The notes below the pieces were generated by a model, which was given only the letters and a program-made list of their open reading frames with translations, had not been told where the DNA came from and ran no database searches. Of a stretch of DNA of 20,969 nt, positions 1 to 7,805 are shown in pieces. How positions within the stretch are numbered: position 1 is the stretch's first letter; each line of letters starts with the position of its first letter. A program made the position numbers and the translations under genes. This DNA comes from CAZPXF01 sp964590945 (GTDB lineage Bacteria; Bacillota; Clostridia; Lachnospirales; Lachnospiraceae): contig CAZPXF010000034.1 in NCBI GenBank assembly GCA_964590945.1, forward strand, positions 1 to 20,969. The letters run 5' to 3'.

Positions 1-35
1 CCACATCTTCTATCTTCGTCTTTACTCATAATCAT
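1..35 (-). CDS. 5' fragment of an unidentified gene
   Basis: A coding start runs off the left edge. On the minus strand a GGAGG ribosome site (44-48) lies 8 nt before an ATG at 35, and the readable product begins MIMSKDEDRRC. A second in-frame ATG at 29 is a less well spaced alternative. Only 11 codons are visible, so no function can be given. It lies 73 nt downstream of the MATE stop codon on the same strand with no terminator between them, so it could be co-transcribed with the efflux pump. Confidence 0.45.
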   Translation of the reverse strand, partial: MIMSKDEDRRC

Positions 36-108
36 CTGCTTATCCTCCGTGTATGATTGATTTTCAGCGTATTTCCATCCACTGTAAGTATTTGATTATG
101 TTTCTATA

Positions 109-1521
109 TCACTGGCGCTGTCTCATTTGCTCTGACAGATCCTTTCGCCACATACGGATCAAAAACAGGACTCCGCGGACGTAGAGCTCTATACGCATCG
201 CAATCCACACACCCTCAAGGCCAAGCTGTTTTGAAAGAAAGGATGCAAGCGGCAGTCTTACAAGCCACATACTGACAAAGTTCAGGCAGCTCGGTCCAAA
301 GGTATCTCCGGCTCCGCGAAAAACTCCGGTTGCAACGATGGAAGCTGCATACAGCGGTTCTGCTAATGCTTCAATTCGAAGCACTGTAACTCCGAGTGCA
401 CAGATTTGCGGATTTGGGGATAACATCCCGATCATCTGCGGTGCAAAGATATACATAAGGATTCCTGTGCCGCACATAACCATCACCCCGAAACCTGTGA
501 TCAGCCATGCCATCTTTTTGGTCACATCCCTGCGGTCAGCGCCGATGCTTTGCCCAATCAAAGTTGTAGCCGCTGCTCCGATTCCATATCCGGGCATATA
601 ACACAGACTCTCAGCCGTAACAGAAAAAGAATTTGCTGCGATTGAGATTGTCCCAAGCGGAGATACAATCTTCGTAAATATGACCTGCGCGCCGCACATG
701 ATTGTCTGTTCAAATCCAACAGGAAGCGCTATCTTCGCCGCCGTCTTCAACTGTTCTTTTGAAAATTTTAAATGTTCTTCTCTCCTCAAATGAAGCGCCG
801 GAGATTTTACAAGCAGAAAATATAACATAAGGATCGATACGGTAAGCACTGATACTGCCGTGCCAAGCGACGCCCCGGCAACGCCAAGTCCCATTCCCGG
901 CACTTTTATCACGCAATTCAGGATCTTCCTCTTTCTCGCCGGGAAAATAAATATCGCATTGAACACAACATCCAGACCGCACATGATCACATGTAAGACG
1001 CTTGGAACCTTCATATTCCCACTGCACTGGAGCATTCCGGCTGCAATATTATTAAGCTGCGCAGCCGGGAGCGCCAGGGAATAGATCAGGAAATAGCTCG
1101 ACGCATCGCCGCAGATCTTTGCATTGCCGCCGATCCAGACCGGAAGCCTGCGATGAACGCCTGCCCCAATCAGTAACAGCGCCGTTCCGCTGATCAGAGC
1201 AATCATAAGCCCCTGCCTTACGATTCCCCTTGCTTTCAGCTCATCTCCTGCACCGATCGCATGTGCAATCTGGACTGTAAATCCAACACTCACCGCGCCG
1301 TATAATCCATTCATCAGCCATGTACTGGACGCAACAAGACCGATGGCGGCAGATTCATCTGCTCCGAGATGTCCGACCATGGATGCGTCAATATACTGCA
1401 TGATAACCGACGATATTTGCGCCATGATCGCCGGTACGCTTAATTGAATTGTCAAAAATAACAACTGACGAACAGATAAAGCCTTTCCGTCACGCAGTTC
1501 TCCCAGGAGATCTCTTTTCAT
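109..1521 (-). CDS. MATE family multidrug/cation antiporter
   Basis: About 470 residues from the chosen ATG, the usual size of a MATE exporter. These are 12-helix inner-membrane antiporters that expel drugs or metabolites using a Na+ or H+ gradient. The start of the protein (SVPAIMAQISSVIMQYIDASMVGHLG) is a typical MATE first helix, and the second half repeats the pattern (ALPVGFEQTIMCGAQVIFTKIVSPLG). The frame stays open up to a TTG at 1623, but that would run into the ribosome site of the divergent CYTH gene. ATGs at 1548 and 1521 are the realistic starts. The ATG at 1521 has a purine-rich GGGA upstream and gives a family-length product, so I prefer it; 1548 is possible. The substrate cannot be told from the sequence. 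Confidence 0.9.
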   Translation of the reverse strand: MKRDLLGELRDGKALSVRQLLFLTIQLSVPAIMAQISSVIMQYIDASMVGHLGADESAAIGLVASSTWLMNGLYGAVSVGFTVQIAHAIGAGDELKARGIVRQGLMIALISGTALLLIGAGVHRRLPVWIGGNAKICGDASSYFLIYSLALPAAQLNNIAAGMLQCSGNMKVPSVLHVIMCGLDVVFNAIFIFPARKRKILNCVIKVPGMGLGVAGASLGTAVSVLTVSILMLYFLLVKSPALHLRREEHLKFSKEQLKTAAKIALPVGFEQTIMCGAQVIFTKIVSPLGTISIAANSFSVTAESLCYMPGYGIGAAATTLIGQSIGADRRDVTKKMAWLITGFGVMVMCGTGILMYIFAPQMIGMLSPNPQICALGVTVLRIEALAEPLYAASIVATGVFRGAGDTFGPSCLNFVSMWLVRLPLASFLSKQLGLEGVWIAMRIELYVRGVLFLIRMWRKDLSEQMRQRQ

Positions 1522-1575
1522 TGATATCTTATTTTCCCTTTCTGCCATAATTGATAAGAAACTGCTTTTTCCGCC

Positions 1576-1604
1576 TTGCAGACGCCCCCTGTATGTGATA
1601 ATTT
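1576..1604 (+). promoter_or_regulatory. candidate promoter for the CYTH gene
   Basis: TTGCAG (1576-1581) is followed after 17 bp by TAATTT (1599-1604). An alternative extended -10, TG-N-GATAAT, sits at 1594-1602. The same intergenic region on the minus strand offers TTGCAG followed 17 bp later by TATCAC for the MATE gene, so the two genes may be read from overlapping divergent promoters. The matches are only moderate. Confidence 0.35.
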
Positions 1605-1638
1605 TAATGTACCTACACTGCAAAAAGGAGATCCCGCT

Positions 1639-2091
1639 ATGGAAATTGAACGTAAATATTTAATCGACAGGCTCCCGGACGATCTGGATATGTATGCCTC
1701 CCGGCATCTGGAACAGGGTTATTTAAACACAGAGCCTGTTGTCCGTATCCGCAAAAGCGATGACAAATACGAGCTCACCTACAAGTCCCAGGGACTGATG
1801 GTTCGGGAGGAATATAATCTTCCGCTTACCGAAGAAGCCTACTATCACCTCCGGGAAAAGGCTGATGGACTTCTCATCACGAAGACACGCTATCTCATTC
1901 CGCTTGACGGCCGCCTGATCGCTGAGTTGGATGTTTTTGAAAATGAGCTTGCCCCGTTAATGCTCGCCGAGGTGGAATTTGAAACGGAGGAAGAAGCCAA
2001 TACCTTTACCCCGCCGGCATGGTTCGGGGAGGATGTAACATTTTCCAAACGTTATCACAACAGTTACTTAAGCCAGCATGGCCTTGCATAG
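1639..2091 (+). CDS. CYTH domain protein
   Basis: A 150-residue single-domain CYTH (triphosphate tunnel metalloenzyme) protein. The N-terminal EIERK, residues 2-6, is the family's ExExK signature that lines the metal and triphosphate site. Alternating acidic and basic strands follow (VVRIRKSDDKYELTYKSQG; LIAELDVFENELAPLMLAEVEFE), as expected for the eight-stranded tunnel. Family members hydrolyse inorganic triphosphate or act on nucleoside or thiamine triphosphates; the substrate here is unknown. The start is fixed by AAAGGAG (1624-1630), 8 nt before the ATG. The gene stands alone between the divergent MATE gene and a shared terminator. Confidence 0.9.
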   Translation: MEIERKYLIDRLPDDLDMYASRHLEQGYLNTEPVVRIRKSDDKYELTYKSQGLMVREEYNLPLTEEAYYHLREKADGLLITKTRYLIPLDGRLIAELDVFENELAPLMLAEVEFETEEEANTFTPPAWFGEDVTFSKRYHNSYLSQHGLA

Positions 2092-2135
2092 TTCAGGCGA
2101 AATATAGCTATGGCAAAGTTTTTAACCGCAAAAAA

Positions 2136-2165
2136 GTCCTGCCGCATGAAGATATACGGCAGGAC
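2136..2165. terminator. bidirectional intrinsic terminator
   Basis: A perfect 9-bp stem, GTCCTGCCG / CGGCAGGAC, encloses a 12-nt loop. On the minus strand it is followed at once by six U (2135-2130), an excellent end for the seven-gene operon finishing with dapL. On the plus strand it is followed by GACUUUUG, a weaker tract that could end the CYTH transcript. The two genes converge on it. Confidence 0.88.
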
Positions 2166-2185
2166 GACTTTTGTCATCTTTCCCT

Positions 2186-3400
2186 TTAAAGCGCTTTTAT
2201 TCTCTCGATCGCTTTCACCGTATTCTCATATGTACCGAAAGCGGTCAGCCGGAAATATCCTTCTCCGCCTGGGCCGAACCCGGAACCTGGAGTTCCAACC
2301 ACGCCCGCTTTCTCCAGCAGATGATCAAAGAACTCCCATGACGTCATCTGATCCGGCGTCTTCAGCCAGATATAAGGCGCGTTCACCCCGCCGGACACCG
2401 TATATCCTGCGCCCGCAAGTCCCTCAGAAATCGTCTTCGCATTCTTCATATAATATGCGATCTGCTCCTTGAGCTGTGCCTGACCGGCCGCAGAATAAAC
2501 AGCCTCACCGGCTCTCTGCACGATATATGGCGCTCCGTTATACTTTGTTCCGTGGCGTCTTGCCCAGAGCGTATGAAGCATCACATCCCCGGCTTTCAGA
2601 TCCTTCGGGATAACAGTCGCCCCGAGACGGACTCCGGTAAACCCGGCGTTCTTCGAAAAGCTTCGAAGCTCGATCGCACAGGTTCTTGCGCCCTCGCACT
2701 CGTAGATCGTGTGAGGAACGTCCTCCTCGGAAATATACGCCTCATAAGCAGCGTCATAAATGATAACCGCATGGTTCTTATTTGCATAATCTACCCAGTC
2801 CTGAAGCTGGGATTTTGTGATCGTTGATCCTGTCGGGTTGTTCGGGAAGCACAGATAGATAATATCCGGCGTCTCCTTTGGAAATTCCGGCGCAAATCCA
2901 TTGTCCGCCGTACACGGCATATAGATCACGTCGCTCCATGTCCCTGTCGCGGCATTGTACGTGCCTGTGCGTCCCGCCATAACATTGGTATCCACATATA
3001 CCGGATAAACCGGGTCGCATACGGCGATCTTATTATCTACGCTGAAAATCTCCTGAATATTACCGGAATCGCACTTCGCCCCGTCGGAAATAAAGATCTC
3101 ATCCGCAGCGATATCGCATCCCTTTGCCTGATAATCATTCTTCGCCATTGCGCTTCTGAGAAACTCATATCCCAGATCCGGCGCATACCCGTGGAACGTC
3201 TCAGCGTGCGCCATCTCTTCAACCGCGCCGTGAAGAGACTCGATCAGAGCCGGAGCCAACGGCTGTGTTACATCTCCGATACCCAGACGGATGATCGTCT
3301 TATCCGGATTTGCCTTTGTGTAGGCAGCAACTTTCTTTGCAATATTTGAAAAAAGATAACTGCCCTGCAGTTTCAAATAATTGTCATTTACTTTGAACAT
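2186..3400 (-). CDS. dapL: LL-diaminopimelate aminotransferase
   Basis: A 404-residue class I/II PLP-dependent aminotransferase of the DapL type. It transfers an amino group from glutamate to tetrahydrodipicolinate, giving LL-2,6-diaminopimelate in one step instead of the succinylase or acetylase routes. Visible marks are the N-terminal LQGSYLFSNIAKK, IRLGIGDVT, FPNNPTG (185-191), and SFSKNAGFTG with Lys250 as the Schiff-base lysine. Length matches the family. The frame is open upstream, but the ATG at 3400 has an AAGGAAAGG ribosome site and the family N-terminus. Its first 17 nt overlap the end of dapF, which suggests translational coupling. It is the last gene of the operon. Confidence 0.95.
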   Translation of the reverse strand: MFKVNDNYLKLQGSYLFSNIAKKVAAYTKANPDKTIIRLGIGDVTQPLAPALIESLHGAVEEMAHAETFHGYAPDLGYEFLRSAMAKNDYQAKGCDIAADEIFISDGAKCDSGNIQEIFSVDNKIAVCDPVYPVYVDTNVMAGRTGTYNAATGTWSDVIYMPCTADNGFAPEFPKETPDIIYLCFPNNPTGSTITKSQLQDWVDYANKNHAVIIYDAAYEAYISEEDVPHTIYECEGARTCAIELRSFSKNAGFTGVRLGATVIPKDLKAGDVMLHTLWARRHGTKYNGAPYIVQRAGEAVYSAAGQAQLKEQIAYYMKNAKTISEGLAGAGYTVSGGVNAPYIWLKTPDQMTSWEFFDHLLEKAGVVGTPGSGFGPGGEGYFRLTAFGTYENTVKAIERIKAL

Positions 3401-4253
3401 CTTCCTGTACCTTTCCTTGTATTTTTTCCAGCTTCCCCTCAAAGACCGTTTCCGCGGTTCCCGTAAGCAGAACCTTCTCCTTCCACCGATCCCACTGGAT
3501 GAAAAGATTTCCACCTTTTAATTTTACTGAAACCTCGTCATCTGTCAAGTGATTTAATATCGCGGCGACAACAACTGCGCAGGCTCCGGTTCCGCACGCA
3601 TGTGTCTCCCCGACGCCCCGCTCCCATACGCGCATGCGGATGTTCCTCCGGTCTTCACACCGGGCAAATTCCACATTTGTGCGAAGCGGAAAATGAGGAT
3701 CTTTCTCGATTTGCGCCCCGACTTTTTCAATGTCTATGTCATCCGGATCCTCCACAAAGATCACAGCATGCGGATTCCCCATCGATACGCAGGTCACCGG
3801 ATACACGGATTCATCCAGAAGGATGAGCTGCTGCATGATGACATCCCTTCCGGGAAATACCGCCGGGATCTCCCGCGGGTAAAGGATCGGTTTTCCCATA
3901 TCCACAGTCACCGTCTCCACCCGTTCTTCGTGTACCCCAAGGGAAATTTCCTTTCGTCCCGCATTCGTCTCGACACAGAGATGAAATTTCTTCCTTATAT
4001 TCTTTTCAAATAAGTATTTTCCAACGCAGCGGATCCCATTTCCGCACATTTCTGCCTCAGAGCCGTCGGAATTGAAGATCCGCATCCGGACGTCCGCCGC
4101 TTTCGACGATTCCAGTACGATCAGCCCATCTGCGCCGATTCCATAATGTCTGTCACAGATCCATTTTACATTCGGCTGTATATCCACAGATTCCTCGATC
4201 TGGTTTACAATTACAAAGTCATTTCCAGTTCCCTGCATCTTCGTAAACAGCAT
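3384..4253 (-). CDS. dapF: diaminopimelate epimerase
   Basis: A 289-residue cofactor-independent epimerase converting LL- to meso-diaminopimelate, the precursor of lysine and of most clostridial peptidoglycan. Both catalytic cysteines are present in their motifs: MCGNGIRC (Cys70) and HACGTGACA (Cys220). The N-terminal MQGTGNDFVIV and NSDG are also diagnostic. The ATG has GGAGG (4259-4263) 5 nt upstream. The gene lies 22 nt after the ANTAR gene and overlaps dapL, its pathway predecessor, so product and substrate steps are encoded together. Confidence 0.96.
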   Translation of the reverse strand: MLFTKMQGTGNDFVIVNQIEESVDIQPNVKWICDRHYGIGADGLIVLESSKAADVRMRIFNSDGSEAEMCGNGIRCVGKYLFEKNIRKKFHLCVETNAGRKEISLGVHEERVETVTVDMGKPILYPREIPAVFPGRDVIMQQLILLDESVYPVTCVSMGNPHAVIFVEDPDDIDIEKVGAQIEKDPHFPLRTNVEFARCEDRRNIRMRVWERGVGETHACGTGACAVVVAAILNHLTDDEVSVKLKGGNLFIQWDRWKEKVLLTGTAETVFEGKLEKIQGKVQEDVQSK

Positions 4254-4275
4254 CCCGGCCTCCGAAAATCACATA

Positions 4276-4818
4276 TCACATAATACTCAATATCATACGG
4301 GCAGTTTCCGCAAGGGTATTGCCGCTGTCCATACTGTTCTTCTGTATATATTTGTGAGCCTCAGCCTCCGTCATCCCATTTCTCTCCATGAGCAGAGCCT
4401 TGGCTTCGTCTATGTATCTCTGATCTTCTTTTGTCCGAACCTTCCTCTTCTGCTTTTTCCTTTGGATCTCCTGTCGCATATTGGCAAGCATCATTTCCAC
4501 AGTGTTCAGAAGATCATAAACCTTCATCGGCAGCGGAAGACCGACCACTCCTTCCTCCTCGCACATATCCACTTTATCAGCGGAAGCAACCAGAAGCAGT
4601 TCAAATGTATCAGGCAGATAATCGCGCAGTTCACTGTAGATCATATCCTGCAGCCGGTAGCTGCTGATTACCACGCCGCCGTCGCATGCCTCCGCATATT
4701 GCAGCGCCTGCGCCCCTGTCGTCCCGACACCGAACACATTCATGCCATTGCGTGTCAGTATATTTCGTATGTTGACCGCATTCTCATGCCTGGAAAATAC
4801 GACAATAATCTGTTCCAC
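4276..4818 (-). CDS. ANTAR-domain RNA-binding regulator with degenerate receiver
   Basis: A 180-residue two-domain protein. Residues 1-115 have a receiver-like fold (IIVVFSRHENAVNIRNILTRNG at the start). Residues about 122-178 form an ANTAR domain (EAKALLMERNGMTEAEAHKYIQ, then ETARMIL), which in characterised regulators binds paired RNA hairpins and prevents transcription termination. The usual phosphoacceptor Asp is absent: the strand reads GGVVISSYR, with Ser at positions 52-53, so control by phosphorylation is unlikely. The start is a GTG at 4818, chosen because GGAGG lies 7 nt before it; the open frame extends further but without a ribosome site. The gene is 55 nt downstream of glnA, a common clostridial pairing, and its likely target is the glnA leader at 6226-6264. 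Confidence 0.88.
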   Translation of the reverse strand: MEQIIVVFSRHENAVNIRNILTRNGMNVFGVGTTGAQALQYAEACDGGVVISSYRLQDMIYSELRDYLPDTFELLLVASADKVDMCEEEGVVGLPLPMKVYDLLNTVEMMLANMRQEIQRKKQKRKVRTKEDQRYIDEAKALLMERNGMTEAEAHKYIQKNSMDSGNTLAETARMILSIM

Positions 4819-4873
4819 ACCCGCACCTCCAATGTCAATCCCTGTTAAAACTGTCTCAGCTTTAAATTCAACA

Positions 4874-6202
4874 TCAGATCGTGTCGAGATATCTTTTGAC
4901 CTCCCAGTCTGTAACCTGTGCGGTATATTCTTTATATTCCCTGATCTTTGCCTCCACATAATAATGTGCGATATGCTCGCCCACTACCTCTTTCACAAAG
5001 TCATCCTCCTCAAAGGCCTCCACGGCGCGCATCAGACTGGTCGGCATCTGCTCGATCCCGCGCGCATTCCGCTCCTCCTGTGTAAGTGCGAAAAGATTAT
5101 CCGTGATCCCCTCCGGCGGCATGATCTGATTGCGGATTCCATCCAGGCCGGACGCCAGGCATACGGCCAGCGCCAGATATGGATTGGCAGCCGAATCCGG
5201 CCCGCGCATCTCCACGCGCGTGTCCCTGCCTCCTGCTGCCGGGATACGGATCAGCGGACTTCTGTTCTGGGCCGACCATGCGATGTAGACCGGAGCCTCA
5301 TAACCCGGGACAAGACGCTTGTAGGAATTTACGATCGGATTGGTAAAAAGCGTCATACCTTTCAGATGCTTCATCAGACCTCCTATGAAATAATATGCCT
5401 CTTTACTCAGTCCCATGCTATCAGATTTGTCTTCAAAAATGTTCTTTCCATTCTTAAACAGGGACATATTCAGGTGCATACCCGATCCGTTGACTCCCTG
5501 CTTCGGCTTCGGCATGAAGCTTGCATACATGCCATGGCGCTTCGCAATCGTCTTGACAACCAGCTTGAACGTCATAATATTGTCCGCTGTCGCAAGTCCT
5601 TTCCCATATCTGAAATCGATCTCATGCTGCGCCGGAGCCGCTTCGTGATGGGAAGCCTCGATCTCATAATTCATCTGTTCCAGCGTCAGGACAATATCGC
5701 GCCTTGCGTTTTCGCCTGTATCCGAAGGCCCCATATCAAAATAAGTTCCCCGGTCTGCGGATTCCGTAGTTGGCCGTCCGTTATCATCAATATCAAACAA
5801 AAAGAACTCGCATTCCGGCCCTACGTTGAACGTATATCCCATATCCCTCGCCTGCCGCAGCACCTTCTTCAATACGTAGCGGGGATCGCCTTCAAACTGC
5901 GTCACCTGATCCGCATGATAAACATCGCAGATCATCCTCGCCACTTTCCCCTTCTGCGGTCTCCACGGGAAAATTTCAAACGTACTGAGATCCGGGATCA
6001 GGTACATATCCGAGTTCTCAACCCTTGCAAAGCCTTCAATGGCCGAACCGTCAAAAAGGCAGCCGTTCTCAAGGACTCTCGGAAGCTGACTTCCGGTGAC
6101 CGCTATATTTTTCAGATTCCCGAAAATATCCGTAAACTGAAAACGGATAAAACCAATATCTTCTTCTTCAACAAGATTCAAAATATCTTCCTTTGTGTAC
6201 AT
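4874..6202 (-). CDS. glnA: glutamine synthetase, type I-alpha
   Basis: A 442-residue ammonia-assimilating enzyme making glutamine from glutamate, ammonia and ATP; a cytosolic dodecamer in this family. Motifs include FTDIFGNLKN, FDGSAIEGF, GPECEFF (metal-binding Glu130 and Glu132), NGSGMHLNMS (238-247), RIPAAGGRDTRVEMRGPD and the C-terminal domain. The length is that of the shorter I-alpha type of Gram-positive bacteria, which is not adenylylated. The ATG at 6202 has AGGAGG (6210-6215) 7 nt upstream; the open frame upstream is read-through of the murE end region. The 64-nt gap to the MurE-like gene carries a terminator-like hairpin, so expression of glnA is probably regulated separately within the operon. 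Confidence 0.97.
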   Translation of the reverse strand: MYTKEDILNLVEEEDIGFIRFQFTDIFGNLKNIAVTGSQLPRVLENGCLFDGSAIEGFARVENSDMYLIPDLSTFEIFPWRPQKGKVARMICDVYHADQVTQFEGDPRYVLKKVLRQARDMGYTFNVGPECEFFLFDIDDNGRPTTESADRGTYFDMGPSDTGENARRDIVLTLEQMNYEIEASHHEAAPAQHEIDFRYGKGLATADNIMTFKLVVKTIAKRHGMYASFMPKPKQGVNGSGMHLNMSLFKNGKNIFEDKSDSMGLSKEAYYFIGGLMKHLKGMTLFTNPIVNSYKRLVPGYEAPVYIAWSAQNRSPLIRIPAAGGRDTRVEMRGPDSAANPYLALAVCLASGLDGIRNQIMPPEGITDNLFALTQEERNARGIEQMPTSLMRAVEAFEEDDFVKEVVGEHIAHYYVEAKIREYKEYTAQVTDWEVKRYLDTI

Positions 6203-6225
6203 ATCCTGTCCTCCTAAATCAAAAA

Positions 6226-6257
6226 GGGCGGAGTTCTGCATAAAAATTACTCTGCCC
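6226..6257 (-). terminator. putative attenuator hairpin in the glnA leader
   Basis: On the minus strand GGGCAGAGT (6257-6249) pairs with ACTCCGCCC (6234-6226) with one A-C mismatch around a 14-nt loop. Five U follow (6225-6221), ending 5 nt before the glnA ribosome site. This has the form of an intrinsic terminator placed between murE and glnA. Its 5' arm overlaps the hexaloop hairpin at 6253-6264, so the two cannot form together. Confidence 0.6.
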
Positions 6258-6284
6258 CATTGCATCCTATAATCTGTTATTATA
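6253..6284 (-). promoter_or_regulatory. possible ANTAR-type paired hairpins before glnA
   Basis: The downstream element (6264-6253, minus strand) is TGC-AATGGG-GCA, a hexaloop with A at position 1 and G at position 4 as in known ANTAR targets, though its stem is only 3 bp. The upstream element (6284-6268) is TATAAT-AACAG-ATTATA, a 6-bp stem with a five-base loop that does not fit the hexaloop rule and overlaps the murE stop codon. The downstream element competes with the terminator hairpin. An ANTAR protein gene lies immediately after glnA. The match is partial. Confidence 0.35.
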
Positions 6285-7769
6285 TTCCTCAAGATATTTT
6301 TTAGTATATTCGACATCCGACGGACAGTCAAGATATTCGCTGCCATATTTTTGGCGCGTCTCATTGCCCTTTCCGGTGATCAGAAGGATCGTCGGCTCAT
6401 CCACATCTTCAATGGCCGCCCGGATCGCCTCCCCGCGATCCTCGATCATCACATACGGACAATCCTGCGCCGCAACATACTGTGCAATGTCTTTGGAAAT
6501 ATCCTCCACCGGCTCAAATCCCGGATCCTCCGCCGTTATATAGACCTTCTTGGAATACATGCCGGCAATCGTGCCAAGATCATGCCGCCTTGCCAGAGAT
6601 TTCTTTCCCGGACAGCCAAAGATCGTGCAGAGCTTGTATGCCGGGTATTCCTTTCGGATCGAATCAAAAAGCTTCTCGAAGCTCAGTTTATTGTGCGCAT
6701 AATCAACGATCGCGATGATCTTATTATCCTTGCTCGGATAGAACTCCATACGCCCGCTGGATCTTGCCCTTTTCAGGCCGCTCTTAATGTACTCCAGCGG
6801 AATCTCATATTCATAAGCGGCTGCGATGGCCGCCAGAGCGTTCTCCACATTGAAAAGTCCCGGCATGGTCAGCATGAAATCCTCGTCAAAGCGGTCGCAT
6901 TTTACGCGGAACAGGATGTTATGTCCATCCTTCCGGATATCATATCCGTAAATATCCGCTTCTTCCCTGGTTCCAAATGTCAGAACCCTCTTTGCTTTCT
7001 GCGCTTCCGCAAGCGTCCTGTCCGCAAAATCCATATCCAGATTCACGATCGCCGTTCCCGTCTGCGCGAAAATGCGAAGCTTGGAACTGAAATAATCCTC
7101 AAAATCCGCATGCTCGATCGGACTGACATGATCCTCGGAAATATTCAGGAAGATCCCCGTGTCAAATTCCAGCTCATCCACACGATTATATTTCAGCGCC
7201 TGGCTGGAAACCTCCATCGTCAGATACTCGATCCCGGAATCCACCGCATGGCGGAAATGCTCCTGCAGCTCCACTGCCTCCGGCGTTGTGATGTGGGATT
7301 CCTTTTTGATCACTCCGTCATAAACATCGATGGTGGAGATCATCGCGCTCTCCTTTCCGCCTGTTCCTTCCATATAATCGTCGATGATAGCCTTGATATA
7401 ATAGGTCGTCGTCGATTTCCCCTTTGTGCCGGTGATCCCGGTGATTTTAAGCTTCTCTGCCGGAGCCTCAAAAAACTTCTTTGCAAGAACCGGCATCGCG
7501 CGGCGGATATCTTTCACCAGAATACAGGGAAGATCCACGTCATATTTTACCTCGCTGACATAGGCGAACGCGCCTTTCTTTGCGCTCTCTGCAAGATACT
7601 GCTCCTTAAATGCAGCTCCCTTGCAGATGAAAAATGTATCCTCCTTCACTTCCCTGGAATTACAGGTCAGGTATCCGACTTCGTGCTCTGCTTCCTCTCC
7701 GGGATCATACTCTTTTACCATATCCGCCTGCGAGAGCAGCTCCAGATATGTCTTCCATGTATATTTCAT
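6267..7769 (-). CDS. murE: MurE-like Mur ligase with altered amino-acid specificity motif
   Basis: A 500-residue ATP-dependent ligase of the MurE group, which adds the third residue to UDP-MurNAc-L-Ala-D-Glu in the cytoplasm. Visible are the N-terminal CNSREVKEDTFF, the P-loop GTKGKST (114-120), TTPE (161-164), MEVSSQAL, the SSK lysine (Lys230) expected to be carbamylated, GRME (339-342) and DYAHN. Three motifs depart from DAP-adding enzymes: DNPR is replaced by EDPG (414-417), removing the arginine that holds the far carboxylate of DAP; GKGHE reads GKGNE; and the usual GxxGDRD reads GCPGKKS. The SEDHVSPIEH stretch recalls my memory of L-lysine-adding MurE from lactic acid bacteria. The start has TAGGAG 8 nt upstream. 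It sits between a racemase and glnA. Membership of the Mur family is sure; the amino acid added is not. Confidence 0.85.
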   Translation of the reverse strand: MKYTWKTYLELLSQADMVKEYDPGEEAEHEVGYLTCNSREVKEDTFFICKGAAFKEQYLAESAKKGAFAYVSEVKYDVDLPCILVKDIRRAMPVLAKKFFEAPAEKLKITGITGTKGKSTTTYYIKAIIDDYMEGTGGKESAMISTIDVYDGVIKKESHITTPEAVELQEHFRHAVDSGIEYLTMEVSSQALKYNRVDELEFDTGIFLNISEDHVSPIEHADFEDYFSSKLRIFAQTGTAIVNLDMDFADRTLAEAQKAKRVLTFGTREEADIYGYDIRKDGHNILFRVKCDRFDEDFMLTMPGLFNVENALAAIAAAYEYEIPLEYIKSGLKRARSSGRMEFYPSKDNKIIAIVDYAHNKLSFEKLFDSIRKEYPAYKLCTIFGCPGKKSLARRHDLGTIAGMYSKKVYITAEDPGFEPVEDISKDIAQYVAAQDCPYVMIEDRGEAIRAAIEDVDEPTILLITGKGNETRQKYGSEYLDCPSDVEYTKKYLEEYNNRL

Positions 7770-7805
7770 ATTGTTTGCTCCTAAAACAAATGTGTACTCT
7801 GTTCT

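Noticed and set aside
1522..1623. N-terminal extension of the MATE protein to a TTG
   Set aside because: The extra residues are not MATE-like, no ribosome site precedes the TTG, and it would overlap the CYTH ribosome site.
4742..6217. A 491-codon plus-strand open frame opposite glnA
   Set aside because: It is antisense to an unmistakable glutamine synthetase. Its translation is rich in His, Arg, Cys and Ile in no domain pattern.
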